A stretch of DNA of 32,646 bases, from the NCBI RefSeq assembly GCF_001399685.1, contig NZ_JTHN01000064.1:1-32646 (forward strand), written 5' to 3'. Under the pieces are notes generated by a model. That model ran no database searches and was not told the origin of the DNA. It saw only the letters and a program-made list of their open reading frames with translations. The stretch is from Paenibacillus sp. A3 (GTDB lineage: Bacteria; Bacillota; Bacilli; Paenibacillales; NBRC-103111). Below, in pieces: positions 14,023 to 22,438 of this stretch. The translations under genes were made by a program, and so were the position numbers. Within the stretch, counting starts at the first letter, position 1, and each line of letters opens with the position of its first letter.

Positions 14023-15486
14023 ATGTTCAAACGAAAACGACTCGCCGCCGGGCTCGCCTCGGTGCTGATGCTGTCCGCGCTGGCCGCCGGCTGCTCCGGC
14101 GGGAGCCCCGCCCAAGAAGGAGCCGGCGCCGGAAAAGCGGACGGCCAGCCCGTCGAGCTGATCTGGTACACGATCGGCGGACCGCAAAAGGATGCCGACA
14201 AAGTGATGGAGGCCGTCAGCAAATATACGAAAGAGAAAATCAATGCCACCGTGAAAATGAAGATGATCGATTGGGGCGACTACTCCCAGAAGATGCAGGT
14301 CATCTCCGTATCCGGCGAGCCTTATGACATCGCGTTTACGAGCTCGTGGGCCTTCGACTACGTGCAGAATGCCCGCAAAGGGGCGTTTTACGAGATGGAT
14401 GGCCTGCTGAACAAATATGGGCAGGGTATCAAGAAGGCCGTACACCCTTCGTTCCTCGAAGGCTCCAAGGTGAACGGGCACAACTACGGGGTGCCGACGA
14501 ACAAGGAGTTGCCTGCGCAGGCGGTATGGCGGTTCAATAAGCAGTACGTCGACAAATACAAAATGGACCTCTCGAACGTCAGTTCGCTGGAAAGTCTGGA
14601 GCCGCTGCTCAAGACGATGAAGGAAAACGAACCGGGCGTATACCCGATTCCAAGCAACGTCGACCCGTTCGTTCCGTTCGATTTCGTCGTACAGGGTATC
14701 CCGTTCGGGGTACGGCTCGATACGCAGGACTACAAGATCGTCAACGTATTCGAGACGCCCGAGTACCGGCAAATGAGCGAAACAATGCGCAAATACTACA
14801 AAGCAGGCTATTTGCCGCCTGACGTCGCGACCAAGACGGGCAACGATCACGAGAAAACCGGCAAATGGCTCGTCGACAAAGCGCATACGGTCCCGTTCGC
14901 GGACAATTTATGGTCGGAAGGCTTCAAATACGAGATCGTATCGAAGCCGATTCACGAGCCGATCGTGTTCAACTGGTCGGTGACCGGCTCCATGATGTCG
15001 ATTTCCGCGAATTCCAAGCATCCCGAGAAAGCGATGGAGTTTTTGAACCTGCTGAACTCCGACGCGCATTTGCGGAATCTGGTAAACTACGGTCTCGAAG
15101 GCACCCACTATAAAAAAGTTTCCGAGGGCGTCATCGAGATGATTCCGGATTCCGGTTACTCCATGCCGTCGTTTACACTTGGCAATATGTTCCTGCTGAA
15201 CCGGTTCCCCAAGGACCCGTCCGACAAGTGGGAGCAGTACGACAAGTTCAACAAGTCGGCCAAGAACGCGCCGCTGCTCGGCTTCCAGTTCGACTCCTCG
15301 AAGGTGGAGAACGAGCTTGCCGCCGTCAAGAGCGTATCGGAAGAGTTCAAGAAAGCGCTGGAGACCGGCTCCGTCGAGCCGTCGGAGGTGCTGCCCAAAG
15401 CGATCGACAAGCTGAAAGCCGCAGGAATCAACAAGGTGATGGACGAGGCTCAGAAGCAGCTTGACGCGTGGAGAGCGAAGAAATAA
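14023..15486 (+). CDS. Sugar-binding lipoprotein of ABC importer (LipO type, DUF3502-like C-terminus)
   Basis: A 487-residue extracellular binding protein. A signal peptide ends in lipobox LAAGC with Cys24, then a Gly/Ala linker, then the SBP_bac_1-like fold from about residue 45. The C-terminal part from about 417 (PLLGFQFDSSKVENELAAVKSV) has the look of the DUF3502 extension found in LipO-type proteins and in the pneumococcal N-glycan receptor NgtS. With the GH85 enzyme upstream, N-glycan oligosaccharide is the favoured ligand, though this is inference from neighbourhood and family. AGGAGGAACGCCGC precedes the ATG. The operon ends here with a terminator at 15497-15539. Confidence 0.93.
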   Translation: MFKRKRLAAGLASVLMLSALAAGCSGGSPAQEGAGAGKADGQPVELIWYTIGGPQKDADKVMEAVSKYTKEKINATVKMKMIDWGDYSQKMQVISVSGEPYDIAFTSSWAFDYVQNARKGAFYEMDGLLNKYGQGIKKAVHPSFLEGSKVNGHNYGVPTNKELPAQAVWRFNKQYVDKYKMDLSNVSSLESLEPLLKTMKENEPGVYPIPSNVDPFVPFDFVVQGIPFGVRLDTQDYKIVNVFETPEYRQMSETMRKYYKAGYLPPDVATKTGNDHEKTGKWLVDKAHTVPFADNLWSEGFKYEIVSKPIHEPIVFNWSVTGSMMSISANSKHPEKAMEFLNLLNSDAHLRNLVNYGLEGTHYKKVSEGVIEMIPDSGYSMPSFTLGNMFLLNRFPKDPSDKWEQYDKFNKSAKNAPLLGFQFDSSKVENELAAVKSVSEEFKKALETGSVEPSEVLPKAIDKLKAAGINKVMDEAQKQLDAWRAKK

Positions 15487-15496
15487 ATGTAAAGAG

Positions 15497-15539
15497 GCCG
15501 TCTCCGACGCAGGCATTTTGTGGCGGGGGCGGCTTTTTT
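15497..15539 (+). terminator. Rho-independent terminator of the permease-lipoprotein operon
   Basis: GCCGTCTCCG (15497-15506) pairs with CGGGGGCGGC (15524-15533) including two G-U pairs, followed by six T. It begins 11 bases after the lipoprotein stop codon. Confidence 0.85.
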
Positions 15540-15620
15540 GGGAGATGTCGCGAGCTTCTTCCCCGTTTCCGGAAGGGAGAGGGTGACGTATCCTGCAACA
15601 GGGGCGACGGAGGAGGGGGC

Positions 15621-15835
15621 GGACTCGAACTTGGCATCTGGTGCGGACCAGGCATGGATCTGGACGTGGCATTTGGCTCGAACCAGGTGCGAACTCGGAC
15701 GCAGCATCCGGCGCGGACCAGACACGAACCCGAACTTGGCATCTGGAGTGGATATGCGTGGATCTGGACGTGACATCTGACGCAGATATGCGTGGACCCG
15801 CGTGACATCTGGCTCGAACGGGTGTTAACTCCGAC
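15621..15835. repeat. Degenerate tandem repeat with 35-bp period, about six copies
   Basis: The landmark CATCTG (variants CATTTG, CATCCG) recurs at 15635, 15670, 15705, 15740, 15774 and 15806, that is at spacings 35, 35, 35, 34 and 32. The units share a rough pattern GGACGTGGCATCTGG then GCGGACCAG, with many substitutions. The period is not a multiple of three, no ORF with a ribosome site covers it, and no conserved repeat/variable spacer alternation is present, so it is neither a coding repeat nor a CRISPR. It lies between two convergent terminators in a 711-base gene-free stretch (15487-16197). Confidence 0.75.
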
Positions 15836-15839
15836 GTGG

Positions 15840-16140
15840 GGCTCCGATCAGACTTGGAACAGGCGAGCCGTAACCGAGCCGAGCTTGAAAATAAAGGAAC
15901 CACGATGCGCTAAGCTGAATGCGGAGAAGTTCTTCCGAGCATAGCGGAACGGAGATCATTTAAGTGTGTCGAAAAATGTTTGTGCCTGCCGGAATGGGGG
16001 CGTTAGAGCACTAGAGATTCTCTATTTTTGCGCGGACTGGTAAATTCAAGTGAATAGGGCATTGCAGTTCCTCTAATTTCTGATTCGGCATATGAAAGGG
16101 ACTGCCCCAACGTCTCCGGTGAGTCACGCAACGACTCGGC
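15840..16140. other. Gene-free stretch without recognised gene, possibly a dispersed intergenic repeat
   Basis: No ORF with a plausible ribosome site was found. A small perfect dyad TAGAGATTCTCTA lies at 16012-16024. The text from about 15930 to 16090 (AGCGGAACGGAG..., TATTTTTGCGCGGACTGG..., TTGCAGTTCCTCTAATTTCT) looks to me like intergenic repeat sequence seen in many copies in Paenibacillus genomes. That recollection cannot be tested here. Confidence 0.3.
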
Positions 16141-16142
16141 GT

Positions 16143-16188
16143 AAAAAAAGCTCCGGCTGCCCTCAAAAAGAGAGAAGCCGGAGCTTTT
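16143..16188 (-). terminator. Terminator of the NlpC/P60 gene
   Basis: AAAAGCTCCGGCT (16146-16158) pairs perfectly with AGCCGGAGCTTTT (16176-16188), a 13-bp stem. On the minus strand the stem is followed by a run of T (the A-run at 16143-16149). The symmetrical A/T arms mean it could also work for plus-strand transcripts. Confidence 0.9.
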
Positions 16189-16197
16189 GAAAAAGGC

Positions 16198-16995
16198 TTA
16201 TTTCAACGCGCTTCCGCCGAAGACGAAGCGGTGTTCCCAATGCTTGCCCGCAATCGAGTCGATGCGTACGCCGCCCGATGCTTTCGAAAACGTATGCAGT
16301 ATTTTACCGTCTCCGAGGTAAATGCCCACATGCGTGATGCGCTGATTCGACTTGTCCGACGGGTAGGCCGACGCTTTCGTTCCTTTATAACTCATGAAGA
16401 ACATCAGATCGCCCGGCTTCAGATTGCGCCAGTTGGTTGTCGTGCCGCCGAGAGACTTGACGTAAGCGGCTTGTCCGCGTGAGTCGCTGGGCAGCGTGAT
16501 GCCTGCGCCTTCCTTGAACGCCTGGCGGGTGAAGTCGGAGCAATCGAACGTGCTGGTGTTCGAACGGTTGGAGCCGAATTCGTAAGGAGTGCCCATATAT
16601 TTTTTGCCTGCGGCAATAACCTTGTTAACGAGCTCACTGCTATTGCCCGTACTCGGCGTAGACGTGCTGCCGCCATTAGACGTGCCGCCACCGTTAGACG
16701 AGCTTCCGCCGGAACCGTCGGTGCGAACGTATTTGCTGCTTGTGGATATATAGCCGACTCTGCCTTGATCGTCGCGAACTTTATACCAATAATTATTAAC
16801 CTTATCGAGAATGTCTACTTTTTCACCTGTTTTTAGAAGACCGTAGGTGGCTGATCCCGTATTCGGCGCCTTGCGGAAATTCACGCCGCTGACAATCGTG
16901 GCATCCGACGCGGCAAGGGCTTGTTCGGCTGTCAAAGCTCCGACGCTGAACGTGACGGTAGTGGCGAGTAACAGTGCGGTAAGTTGCTTTTTCAA
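16198..16995 (-). CDS. Secreted SH3 - NlpC/P60 (C40) cell-wall peptidase
   Basis: A 265-residue exported enzyme expected to cleave peptide cross-links of peptidoglycan. It has a signal peptide (about 1-29, cleavage after ALA), a bacterial SH3 domain (about 30-92; GVNFRKAPNTGSATYGLL), a Gly/Ser/Thr-rich linker (94-119) and a C-terminal NlpC/P60 domain (about 120-265). The catalytic Cys152 is in FDCSDFTRQAF, His222 in ITHVGIYLGDG and the third polar residue is probably His234 in ILHTFS. The start is a TTG with GGAGGG 8 bases upstream. It stands alone between a terminator and a divergent gene, with no clear promoter visible. The single SH3 and lack of an anchor suggest a released or loosely wall-bound autolysin. 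Confidence 0.95.
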   Translation of the reverse strand: MKKQLTALLLATTVTFSVGALTAEQALAASDATIVSGVNFRKAPNTGSATYGLLKTGEKVDILDKVNNYWYKVRDDQGRVGYISTSSKYVRTDGSGGSSSNGGGTSNGGSTSTPSTGNSSELVNKVIAAGKKYMGTPYEFGSNRSNTSTFDCSDFTRQAFKEGAGITLPSDSRGQAAYVKSLGGTTTNWRNLKPGDLMFFMSYKGTKASAYPSDKSNQRITHVGIYLGDGKILHTFSKASGGVRIDSIAGKHWEHRFVFGGSALK

Positions 16996-17154
16996 GTGGA
17001 AATCCCTCCTGCAGTTCTAGTTGTTTTATGTACAAGCCTGGGAATCCATGGACGGAAAACGTCCGATTCCACAAGCTGGGACACCATTTGACAATGTCCG
17101 GCCGCCGCCCCACAATGAAATCAGGACATTTGACGAGAGAACGGTGAGCAAACA

Positions 17155-18201
17155 ATGGAAACGTGGACATGGGGGCCATTCATCCTGCAAAAAAGCATGC
17201 TGGTCGTCATTGTGGCAGTTGCGGCGGGTTACGTCATTTCGAGGCTGCGGTTAAAAGGTTGTTCCATCGGAGGAACGTTCGGCGCGATCGTATCGAACGC
17301 GCTTCTTATATGGGTGGTCAGCTGGAAGCTGAGTATCCTTGTCTTCGATCCGGGGAGCGTGCTGTCCAATCCGATGTCGCTGCTCTATTTCAGCGGCGGT
17401 GACAAAGGCGTCTGGCTGGCGACGCTGCTGTCCGGCGTCTATGTATGGTTGAGCGCCAAAAAGGCCAAATTGAATGCAGCCGTTTATATGGATTCGGTGC
17501 TTGTCTCGGTTATTGGGGGGTATGCCGTCTACGCGGCGCTGATTTTTGTTACGGAAGAGGAAAGCCGCCTTACTTGGGGACTCAAGGCGCTGCTTGCGGC
17601 GGGTCTAACGGCCTTCTGGCTCGTATCCAAAGCGAAGAGGGAATGGCAGCCCCTTCTCCAGCGGACGGTCGTCTTCGTCGTCGGATATGCGCTGATCGCG
17701 TCGCTGGCCGTCAATGTGTGGGATAAGCCTTCGACAGGTACGGTGGAAGCGGGGGCGAACATCGGTCTCAAAATCGGACAGCAGGCGCCGGACTTCGAGC
17801 TGCAATTGCTTGACGGCCAAGCGGTCAAGCTGTCCGACTACCGGGGGCGGACGGTCGTGCTCAACTTCTGGGCGACGTGGTGTCCGCCGTGCCAGGCAGA
17901 AATGCCGCATATGCAGCAGGTGCATACGGAGCAGGAGAGCAATGGCGTGACGATTCTCGGCGTCAATGCTACGTCGACAGAGGTCAGCGAGCCGGTTGTG
18001 CGCGCATGGGTCAAGGAATGGGGGCTTACGTTCCCGATCGTGCTGGACCGTCAAGGCGAAGTCGGCAAGGCGTACCGTGTGAACGCTTATCCGGCGACGT
18101 TTATTATCGACGCGCAAGGAACGATCCGGGAGAAGCATCCCGGGCCGATGAATGTGGAGATGCTCGAGCAAGCCATCGCGAAAGCGAAGAAGGGCGGGTG
18201 A
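17155..18201 (+). CDS. Membrane-anchored TlpA/ResA-type thiol-disulfide oxidoreductase with polytopic N-terminal domain
   Basis: A 348-residue protein in two parts. The first about 190 residues contain five or six hydrophobic segments (about 13-29, 40-62, 86-101, 110-133, 143-158, 171-189). Residues 205-345 are a redoxin/TlpA thioredoxin fold with the active site WCPPC (Cys243, Cys246) and the cis-Pro segment YPATF. The thioredoxin part would face outside and could reduce or oxidise extracytoplasmic thiols, for example in cytochrome c or cell-wall proteins. The N-terminal membrane part is larger than the single anchor of ResA, and I do not recognise its family. GGTGAG six bases before the ATG is a modest ribosome site. 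No operon partner is evident; the next gene starts 131 bases later. Confidence 0.85.
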   Translation: METWTWGPFILQKSMLVVIVAVAAGYVISRLRLKGCSIGGTFGAIVSNALLIWVVSWKLSILVFDPGSVLSNPMSLLYFSGGDKGVWLATLLSGVYVWLSAKKAKLNAAVYMDSVLVSVIGGYAVYAALIFVTEEESRLTWGLKALLAAGLTAFWLVSKAKREWQPLLQRTVVFVVGYALIASLAVNVWDKPSTGTVEAGANIGLKIGQQAPDFELQLLDGQAVKLSDYRGRTVVLNFWATWCPPCQAEMPHMQQVHTEQESNGVTILGVNATSTEVSEPVVRAWVKEWGLTFPIVLDRQGEVGKAYRVNAYPATFIIDAQGTIREKHPGPMNVEMLEQAIAKAKKGG

Positions 18202-18332
18202 AAAAAGAATTTAATAGGGGATTATAGAGTTTTTCATTTGCGCGAAAAATAAATGTCGTGATAACATGTGATTATTGCAGGTCATATTACTAGGTTCAAT
18301 ACATCATTTTATATAAAAGGAAGGATATCAGC

Positions 18333-19736
18333 ATGGCACAGACGAGTATTATCTTGCGTGTGGAGTTAGACCACGAGAAGGTCACGTTCGGGGATGTAGC
18401 CGCCGCAATCAGCAAATCCGGAGGAGATATCACTTCGATCGACGTGATTCGGCCGGGTAAGGATTCCTCAATCCGGGACATCACTGTGGATGTTGCGGAA
18501 TCCGTGGAATCGCAAGTGGTGGAAGCGCTGAAGCAGCACGAAGGCATCAAGCTGATCAACGTCTCCGACCGCACGTTCCTTGTGCATCTGGGCGGTAAAG
18601 TGTCCGTTCAGCCGAACCTTCCGATCAAAAACCGCGACGACTTGTCCCGGGTCTATACGCCGGGGGTTGCGCGGGTATGTACGGCAATTCACGAAAATCC
18701 GAGAAAAGCGTACTCGCTGACGATCAAACGGAATACCGTAGCGGTCATCACCGACGGGACCGCCGTGCTCGGTCTGGGCGATATCGGTCCGCATGCGGCC
18801 GCGCCGGTCATGGAAGGGAAAGCGATGCTTTTCAAGCAGCTCGCAGGCGTTGACGCTTTCCCGATCTGTCTCGACACGAAGGATACGGAAGAAATTATCC
18901 GCACGATCAAGGCGATCAGCCCGATCTTCGGCGGCATTAACCTGGAAGACATCAGCTCGCCGCGCTGCTTCGAGATCGAGAGCAGGCTTAACGAAGAGCT
19001 CGACATCCCGGTATTCCATGACGATCAGCACGGCACGGCCGTCGTCGTTATCGCGGGATTGCTCAACGCGCTTAAGGTTGTCGGCAAGCGGATCGAGAAC
19101 GTGCGCGTCGTCGTGAACGGCATCGGCGCCGCAGGCGTATCCATCTGCAAAATGCTGCTGGCCGCAGGCGTTACGAAGCTGGTGCCGGTCGACCGCGAGG
19201 GCGCGATTGTCCGCGGCGGCACCTACGAGTATCCGATGTGGCAGTGGCTGGCCGAGCAGCCGCAGGTGGAAGCCGAGCCCGGCACGCTGAAAGAAGTGAT
19301 CCGCGGCGCGGACGTCTTCATCGGCGTATCCCGCGGCGGCCTTTTGAACGGACAAGACGTCCAAGCCATGGCGCCGGACAGCATCGTCTTCGCGATGGCG
19401 AACCCGACGCCGGAGATCGCTCCGGAAGAAGCGCTGCCGCATGTGCGCGTATTTGCTACCGGCCGGAGCGACTATCCGAACCAGATTAACAACGTTCTGG
19501 TATTCCCGGGAATTTTCCGCGGGGCGCTCGACTGCCGGGCCCGCAACATCAACGAGCCGATGAAGCTTGCGGCCGCACGCGCCATCGCCTCCGTCGTCAC
19601 GGATGCGGAACTGAACGAGCAGTACATTATCCCGAGTATTTTCAACGAGCATGTCGTGAAGAAAGTTCGCCACGCGATTATCGAAGCGGCGATCTTGACC
19701 GGTACCGCCCGCCGGATTCCGCCGGATTTCCGGTAA
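18333..19736 (+). CDS. Malic enzyme with N-terminal ACT domain (probably NAD-dependent)
   Basis: A 467-residue cytoplasmic enzyme converting malate to pyruvate, CO2 and a reduced nicotinamide cofactor. Residues 1-85 resemble an ACT regulatory domain, followed by the malic-enzyme N domain with Tyr108 (VYTPGVARVC), Lys163 (EGKAMLFK), metal ligands Glu205/Asp206 (INLEDI) and Asp230/Asp231 (FHDDQHGTA). The Rossmann motif is GIGAAG at 263-268, and an Asp after the second strand (VPVDREG) favours NAD over NADP. The length matches short bacterial malic enzymes plus the ACT domain. AAGGAAGGATATCAGC precedes the ATG. It forms a single-gene unit ending in the terminator at 19784-19828. An amino-acid effector acting through the ACT domain is suggested by the fold only. 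Confidence 0.95.
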   Translation: MAQTSIILRVELDHEKVTFGDVAAAISKSGGDITSIDVIRPGKDSSIRDITVDVAESVESQVVEALKQHEGIKLINVSDRTFLVHLGGKVSVQPNLPIKNRDDLSRVYTPGVARVCTAIHENPRKAYSLTIKRNTVAVITDGTAVLGLGDIGPHAAAPVMEGKAMLFKQLAGVDAFPICLDTKDTEEIIRTIKAISPIFGGINLEDISSPRCFEIESRLNEELDIPVFHDDQHGTAVVVIAGLLNALKVVGKRIENVRVVVNGIGAAGVSICKMLLAAGVTKLVPVDREGAIVRGGTYEYPMWQWLAEQPQVEAEPGTLKEVIRGADVFIGVSRGGLLNGQDVQAMAPDSIVFAMANPTPEIAPEEALPHVRVFATGRSDYPNQINNVLVFPGIFRGALDCRARNINEPMKLAAARAIASVVTDAELNEQYIIPSIFNEHVVKKVRHAIIEAAILTGTARRIPPDFR

Positions 19737-19783
19737 GAACGGGCAGGCCCGAACGGCAGCACAATAAGATAGTCTATCATAGC

Positions 19784-19828
19784 GAAAGAAGCGAGTTCCT
19801 CAATACGGGGACTCGCTTCTTTCTTTTT
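19784..19828 (+). terminator. Rho-independent terminator of the malic enzyme gene
   Basis: GAAAGAAGCGAGT (19784-19796) pairs perfectly with ACTCGCTTCTTTC (19811-19823), a 13-bp stem, followed by five T. Confidence 0.92.
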
Positions 19829-19959
19829 AGTTGCCACCCGCACCAAGCAAGCGGCGCGGTGGAAGGGCGGTTCTTCTCCTTCGACCGCACCGCTTGCCGC
19901 GTTCGCGACGATTACAGTTCGCGCTCAGTACGTCCTGCGCCGTTTTCGGCCCGCACGGC

Positions 19960-22203
19960 TTACGCTCCGCTCTGCTTCTTGCGGTATTCTCCCGGCGTCA
20001 TGCCGGAGTAGCGCTTGAACATGCGGATGAACGAATTAACGTTCTGGTAGCCGAGCCGCAGCGCAATATCCTGGATTTTGAACTCGAGATCGAGCAGCAG
20101 CTCTTGCGCGTGGCGGATGCGCACATGGTGCAGGTAATCGCTGAAATTCATGCCAGTCTTCTCCTTGAAATACGTCGATACATATCCCCGGGAGAGATTC
20201 AGCTTGTCCGCAATCAGATCGAGCGAGACGTCCTCGCTCAAATGCTCCTCCGTATACCGTTTCACGAACTCGATCACCGGGTCTTTGTTCTCGCTGGAGG
20301 CGGCGATCGCCCCGGCCGCTTGGCCGAGCAGGCGCTCCAGCAGCGACTGCGCCTCCGCGTACGTGAAGCACTGCTCGATGTCCGCGAGCAGCTCCCGCTC
20401 GGCCGGCATCGCCTGCGGCGGCAGCCCCGCCGCTTCGACGGCCTTCAGCGTCAACCCCGTGGTCTGCTGCAGAAACCGCTGCAGCTCCGGGACTGTCGCT
20501 TCACGGACGCGCAGCGCTTCAAGCTGCTGCAGGATCCACTGGCGCAGCGGCTCGAAGCTCCCGGAGCGCACCTTCGTCTGCAGCTCCTGCTCCTGCATCG
20601 CCGTCAGCCGGTACGGCGGACGAACCGCCGATTGGCGGATGATCTGCGCCTCCTCCAGCGGCTGGCGCTCTCCTGCAAGCATCAGCGCCCGCTCGTAAGC
20701 GGCGGCGAACTCCGAGGCCGGAAGGGAGGGCCCGCTGACAGCAATCGTAAAGTGGCACCAATCCTTGTCGTAGTCGAACACTTCCTTCAAGCCGGCCAGG
20801 CAGTCGTCTGCGACCGGCTGCCCGTGCTCGCTGAACACCAGCGTCAAGATTTGATCCTTGTCGATCTGGAACGTCAGCGCATCCGGATGAGAGCGCTTTA
20901 CATAAGACTCGATATATTCCCGGATGAAGTAGGTTGCCCGCTCGCGTTCGAGACTCGTCTCCTCCATAAACCGCGGCAAGAAACGGAGCTGGAACAAGAT
21001 CAGCGTGAACGGCTTTTGAATAAACGACGTATCGTTCAAATCCGGATGCTTCGTATGAATCTGCTTCAGCTTGTCGGTAAACGCATAATAACGCAGCAGC
21101 GAATTTTTGTCCGACAGGTCCCGGTGCATCCTGCCGATCTGCTCGCCGATCAGCTCGAATTCGCGGATACGGAAATCGGCAGACGCCCCCGGATCGTTGT
21201 ATTGATGGACCGTGCGGAGCAGCCGCTGAACCGGATAGTTCAGACGTACGCTGAACAGCACCGACGTGACGACGCTGATCCCTATTGTGACGGCGAGCAG
21301 CGAGATTAGAATCAGATTGAGCCGCAGCAGCTCGGACGAGATGCTTTCGGTCGGCACCATCGTGACATAGCGGAACCCGGTATGCTTTCCTTTTTGCTGG
21401 AACAAGTAATGATCTCCCAGCTTCGTCTCGCTCGCGTCTTCCGTAAACGCAGGCAGCTCGGTCGCGGCCGTGTCCGGATCGGAGGCGTAAATCAGCTTCT
21501 GCTGCTCGTCCAGAATGAAGAACGGATTGTCCAGCGAATAATGGAGCGTCCGCGCCATCTTGTCGCCGTCCAGAAAGACGAGAAAGAGCACGTCGCGGTA
21601 CAGCGCGTTTTTGACCGAGACCGGAATGAGCCGCCCAAGCCCCTGCTCCAGATTCATATATTTCTGCGAAAATACGGCCGCCGGATGAATGCGGTAAAAA
21701 TACGGCTCTGCGAACTGTCCCCTCCAATAATCGGGCGGGTAGGCGGGCGACCGATAAAACTTGCCGAACATGTCCTCCACGCGGCTCGTCCCTTCTTTTT
21801 CCAGCACGAAGTCTCCATTTTTGAAATAAAACACGATATTTTCATAAAACATGAGCGGATTGGCCATCAGCGCCTTAATTTCCGCGTGCACGTTGACCGT
21901 CTTCTCGTATCCTGCCGTTTGCGGCAGCTGGCGGAGCACGTTCAGATTGGCGGTCAGCTCGTTATTCTGGTTCAGGCTGAGCAGCATATCGATCGTCAGC
22001 TTGAAATGCGTCTCGTAGCTTTCCATCGTATGTCTCATATTCAGGCTGTTGTATTTGACGATTTCGTCGTGGATTTTGCCCTTGAGATAAAGAAACGACC
22101 CGAAGTTGAAGGCGGCCAGCAGCAGGATGATAGCAAGAAAACTGACAAGCAGCCGGGCAAACAAGGAATTCGTCCTCCACTTCTCCGGCCAGGCGATGCG
22201 CAT
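19960..22203 (-). CDS. Membrane-bound AraC-family regulator with extracellular sensor (YtdP/YesS type)
   Basis: A 747-residue one-component regulator. Membrane segments lie at about 16-36 and 293-317, flanking an extracellular sensor of about 255 residues. A central cytoplasmic region (about 320-640) follows, and the C-terminal 105 residues form an AraC double helix-turn-helix (LDLIADKLNLSRGYVSTYF ... IALRLGYQNVNSFIRMFKRYSGMTP). Unlike a YesN protein it has no receiver domain, so signal passes within one chain. AAGGAGGG six bases upstream fixes the ATG at 22203. It is divergent from the permease-lipoprotein operon at 22439 on the other strand, which is the expected target. A promoter with a perfect -10 box lies at 22243-22272. 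Function as local sugar-responsive activator is well supported by context; the ligand is unknown. Confidence 0.94.
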   Translation of the reverse strand: MRIAWPEKWRTNSLFARLLVSFLAIILLLAAFNFGSFLYLKGKIHDEIVKYNSLNMRHTMESYETHFKLTIDMLLSLNQNNELTANLNVLRQLPQTAGYEKTVNVHAEIKALMANPLMFYENIVFYFKNGDFVLEKEGTSRVEDMFGKFYRSPAYPPDYWRGQFAEPYFYRIHPAAVFSQKYMNLEQGLGRLIPVSVKNALYRDVLFLVFLDGDKMARTLHYSLDNPFFILDEQQKLIYASDPDTAATELPAFTEDASETKLGDHYLFQQKGKHTGFRYVTMVPTESISSELLRLNLILISLLAVTIGISVVTSVLFSVRLNYPVQRLLRTVHQYNDPGASADFRIREFELIGEQIGRMHRDLSDKNSLLRYYAFTDKLKQIHTKHPDLNDTSFIQKPFTLILFQLRFLPRFMEETSLERERATYFIREYIESYVKRSHPDALTFQIDKDQILTLVFSEHGQPVADDCLAGLKEVFDYDKDWCHFTIAVSGPSLPASEFAAAYERALMLAGERQPLEEAQIIRQSAVRPPYRLTAMQEQELQTKVRSGSFEPLRQWILQQLEALRVREATVPELQRFLQQTTGLTLKAVEAAGLPPQAMPAERELLADIEQCFTYAEAQSLLERLLGQAAGAIAASSENKDPVIEFVKRYTEEHLSEDVSLDLIADKLNLSRGYVSTYFKEKTGMNFSDYLHHVRIRHAQELLLDLEFKIQDIALRLGYQNVNSFIRMFKRYSGMTPGEYRKKQSGA

Positions 22204-22242
22204 GGATGGCCCTCCTTTTTCGTGCTGCGAAACTATGTCTCA

Positions 22243-22272
22243 ATTATAAAGGCTCGGATGATCTGATCCCAA
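22243..22272 (-). promoter_or_regulatory. Candidate sigma-A promoter of the membrane AraC regulator
   Basis: On the minus strand TTGGGA (22272-22267) and TATAAT (22248-22243) are separated by 18 bases. The -10 box is perfect and the -35 matches 4 of 6. The expected start near 22236 leaves a leader of about 33 bases carrying the strong ribosome site. The opposite-strand operon shows only a poor -10 (TATGCT near 22371), which fits activator-dependent expression. Confidence 0.6.
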
Positions 22273-22438
22273 TACTCATTTTTTCAGATTCGTATGCATC
22301 CTGTCACATTTCCGAACAAAAGTCGATCTCCCGGCAATCTGGAGGATTTCGCGGCGGTCGGCCGCTTTGCTATGCTAACGCTGACACCGGAGCTCAGGCA
22401 GGGCAAGCCGGCAAATTACCGAGACAGAGGGGATGGGT

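Noticed and set aside
15621..15835. CRISPR array
   Set aside because: The entire 35-bp unit repeats with scattered substitutions; there is no alternation of constant repeats with unrelated spacers, and no cas gene nearby.
15428..15903. Open frames on both strands across the 35-bp repeat (up to 331 residues when joined with the lipoprotein's shadow)
   Set aside because: No ribosome sites, Cys/Arg/Pro-rich composition, and a repeat period that is not a multiple of three, so repeats change frame.
18468..19673. A 401-residue open frame on the minus strand opposite the malic enzyme
   Set aside because: It lies wholly inside a gene with all catalytic motifs intact and has no domain of its own.
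19831..21309. A 492-residue open frame on the plus strand opposite the membrane AraC regulator
   Set aside because: It begins within the terminator of the malic enzyme gene and has Arg/Leu/Gln-rich shadow composition.
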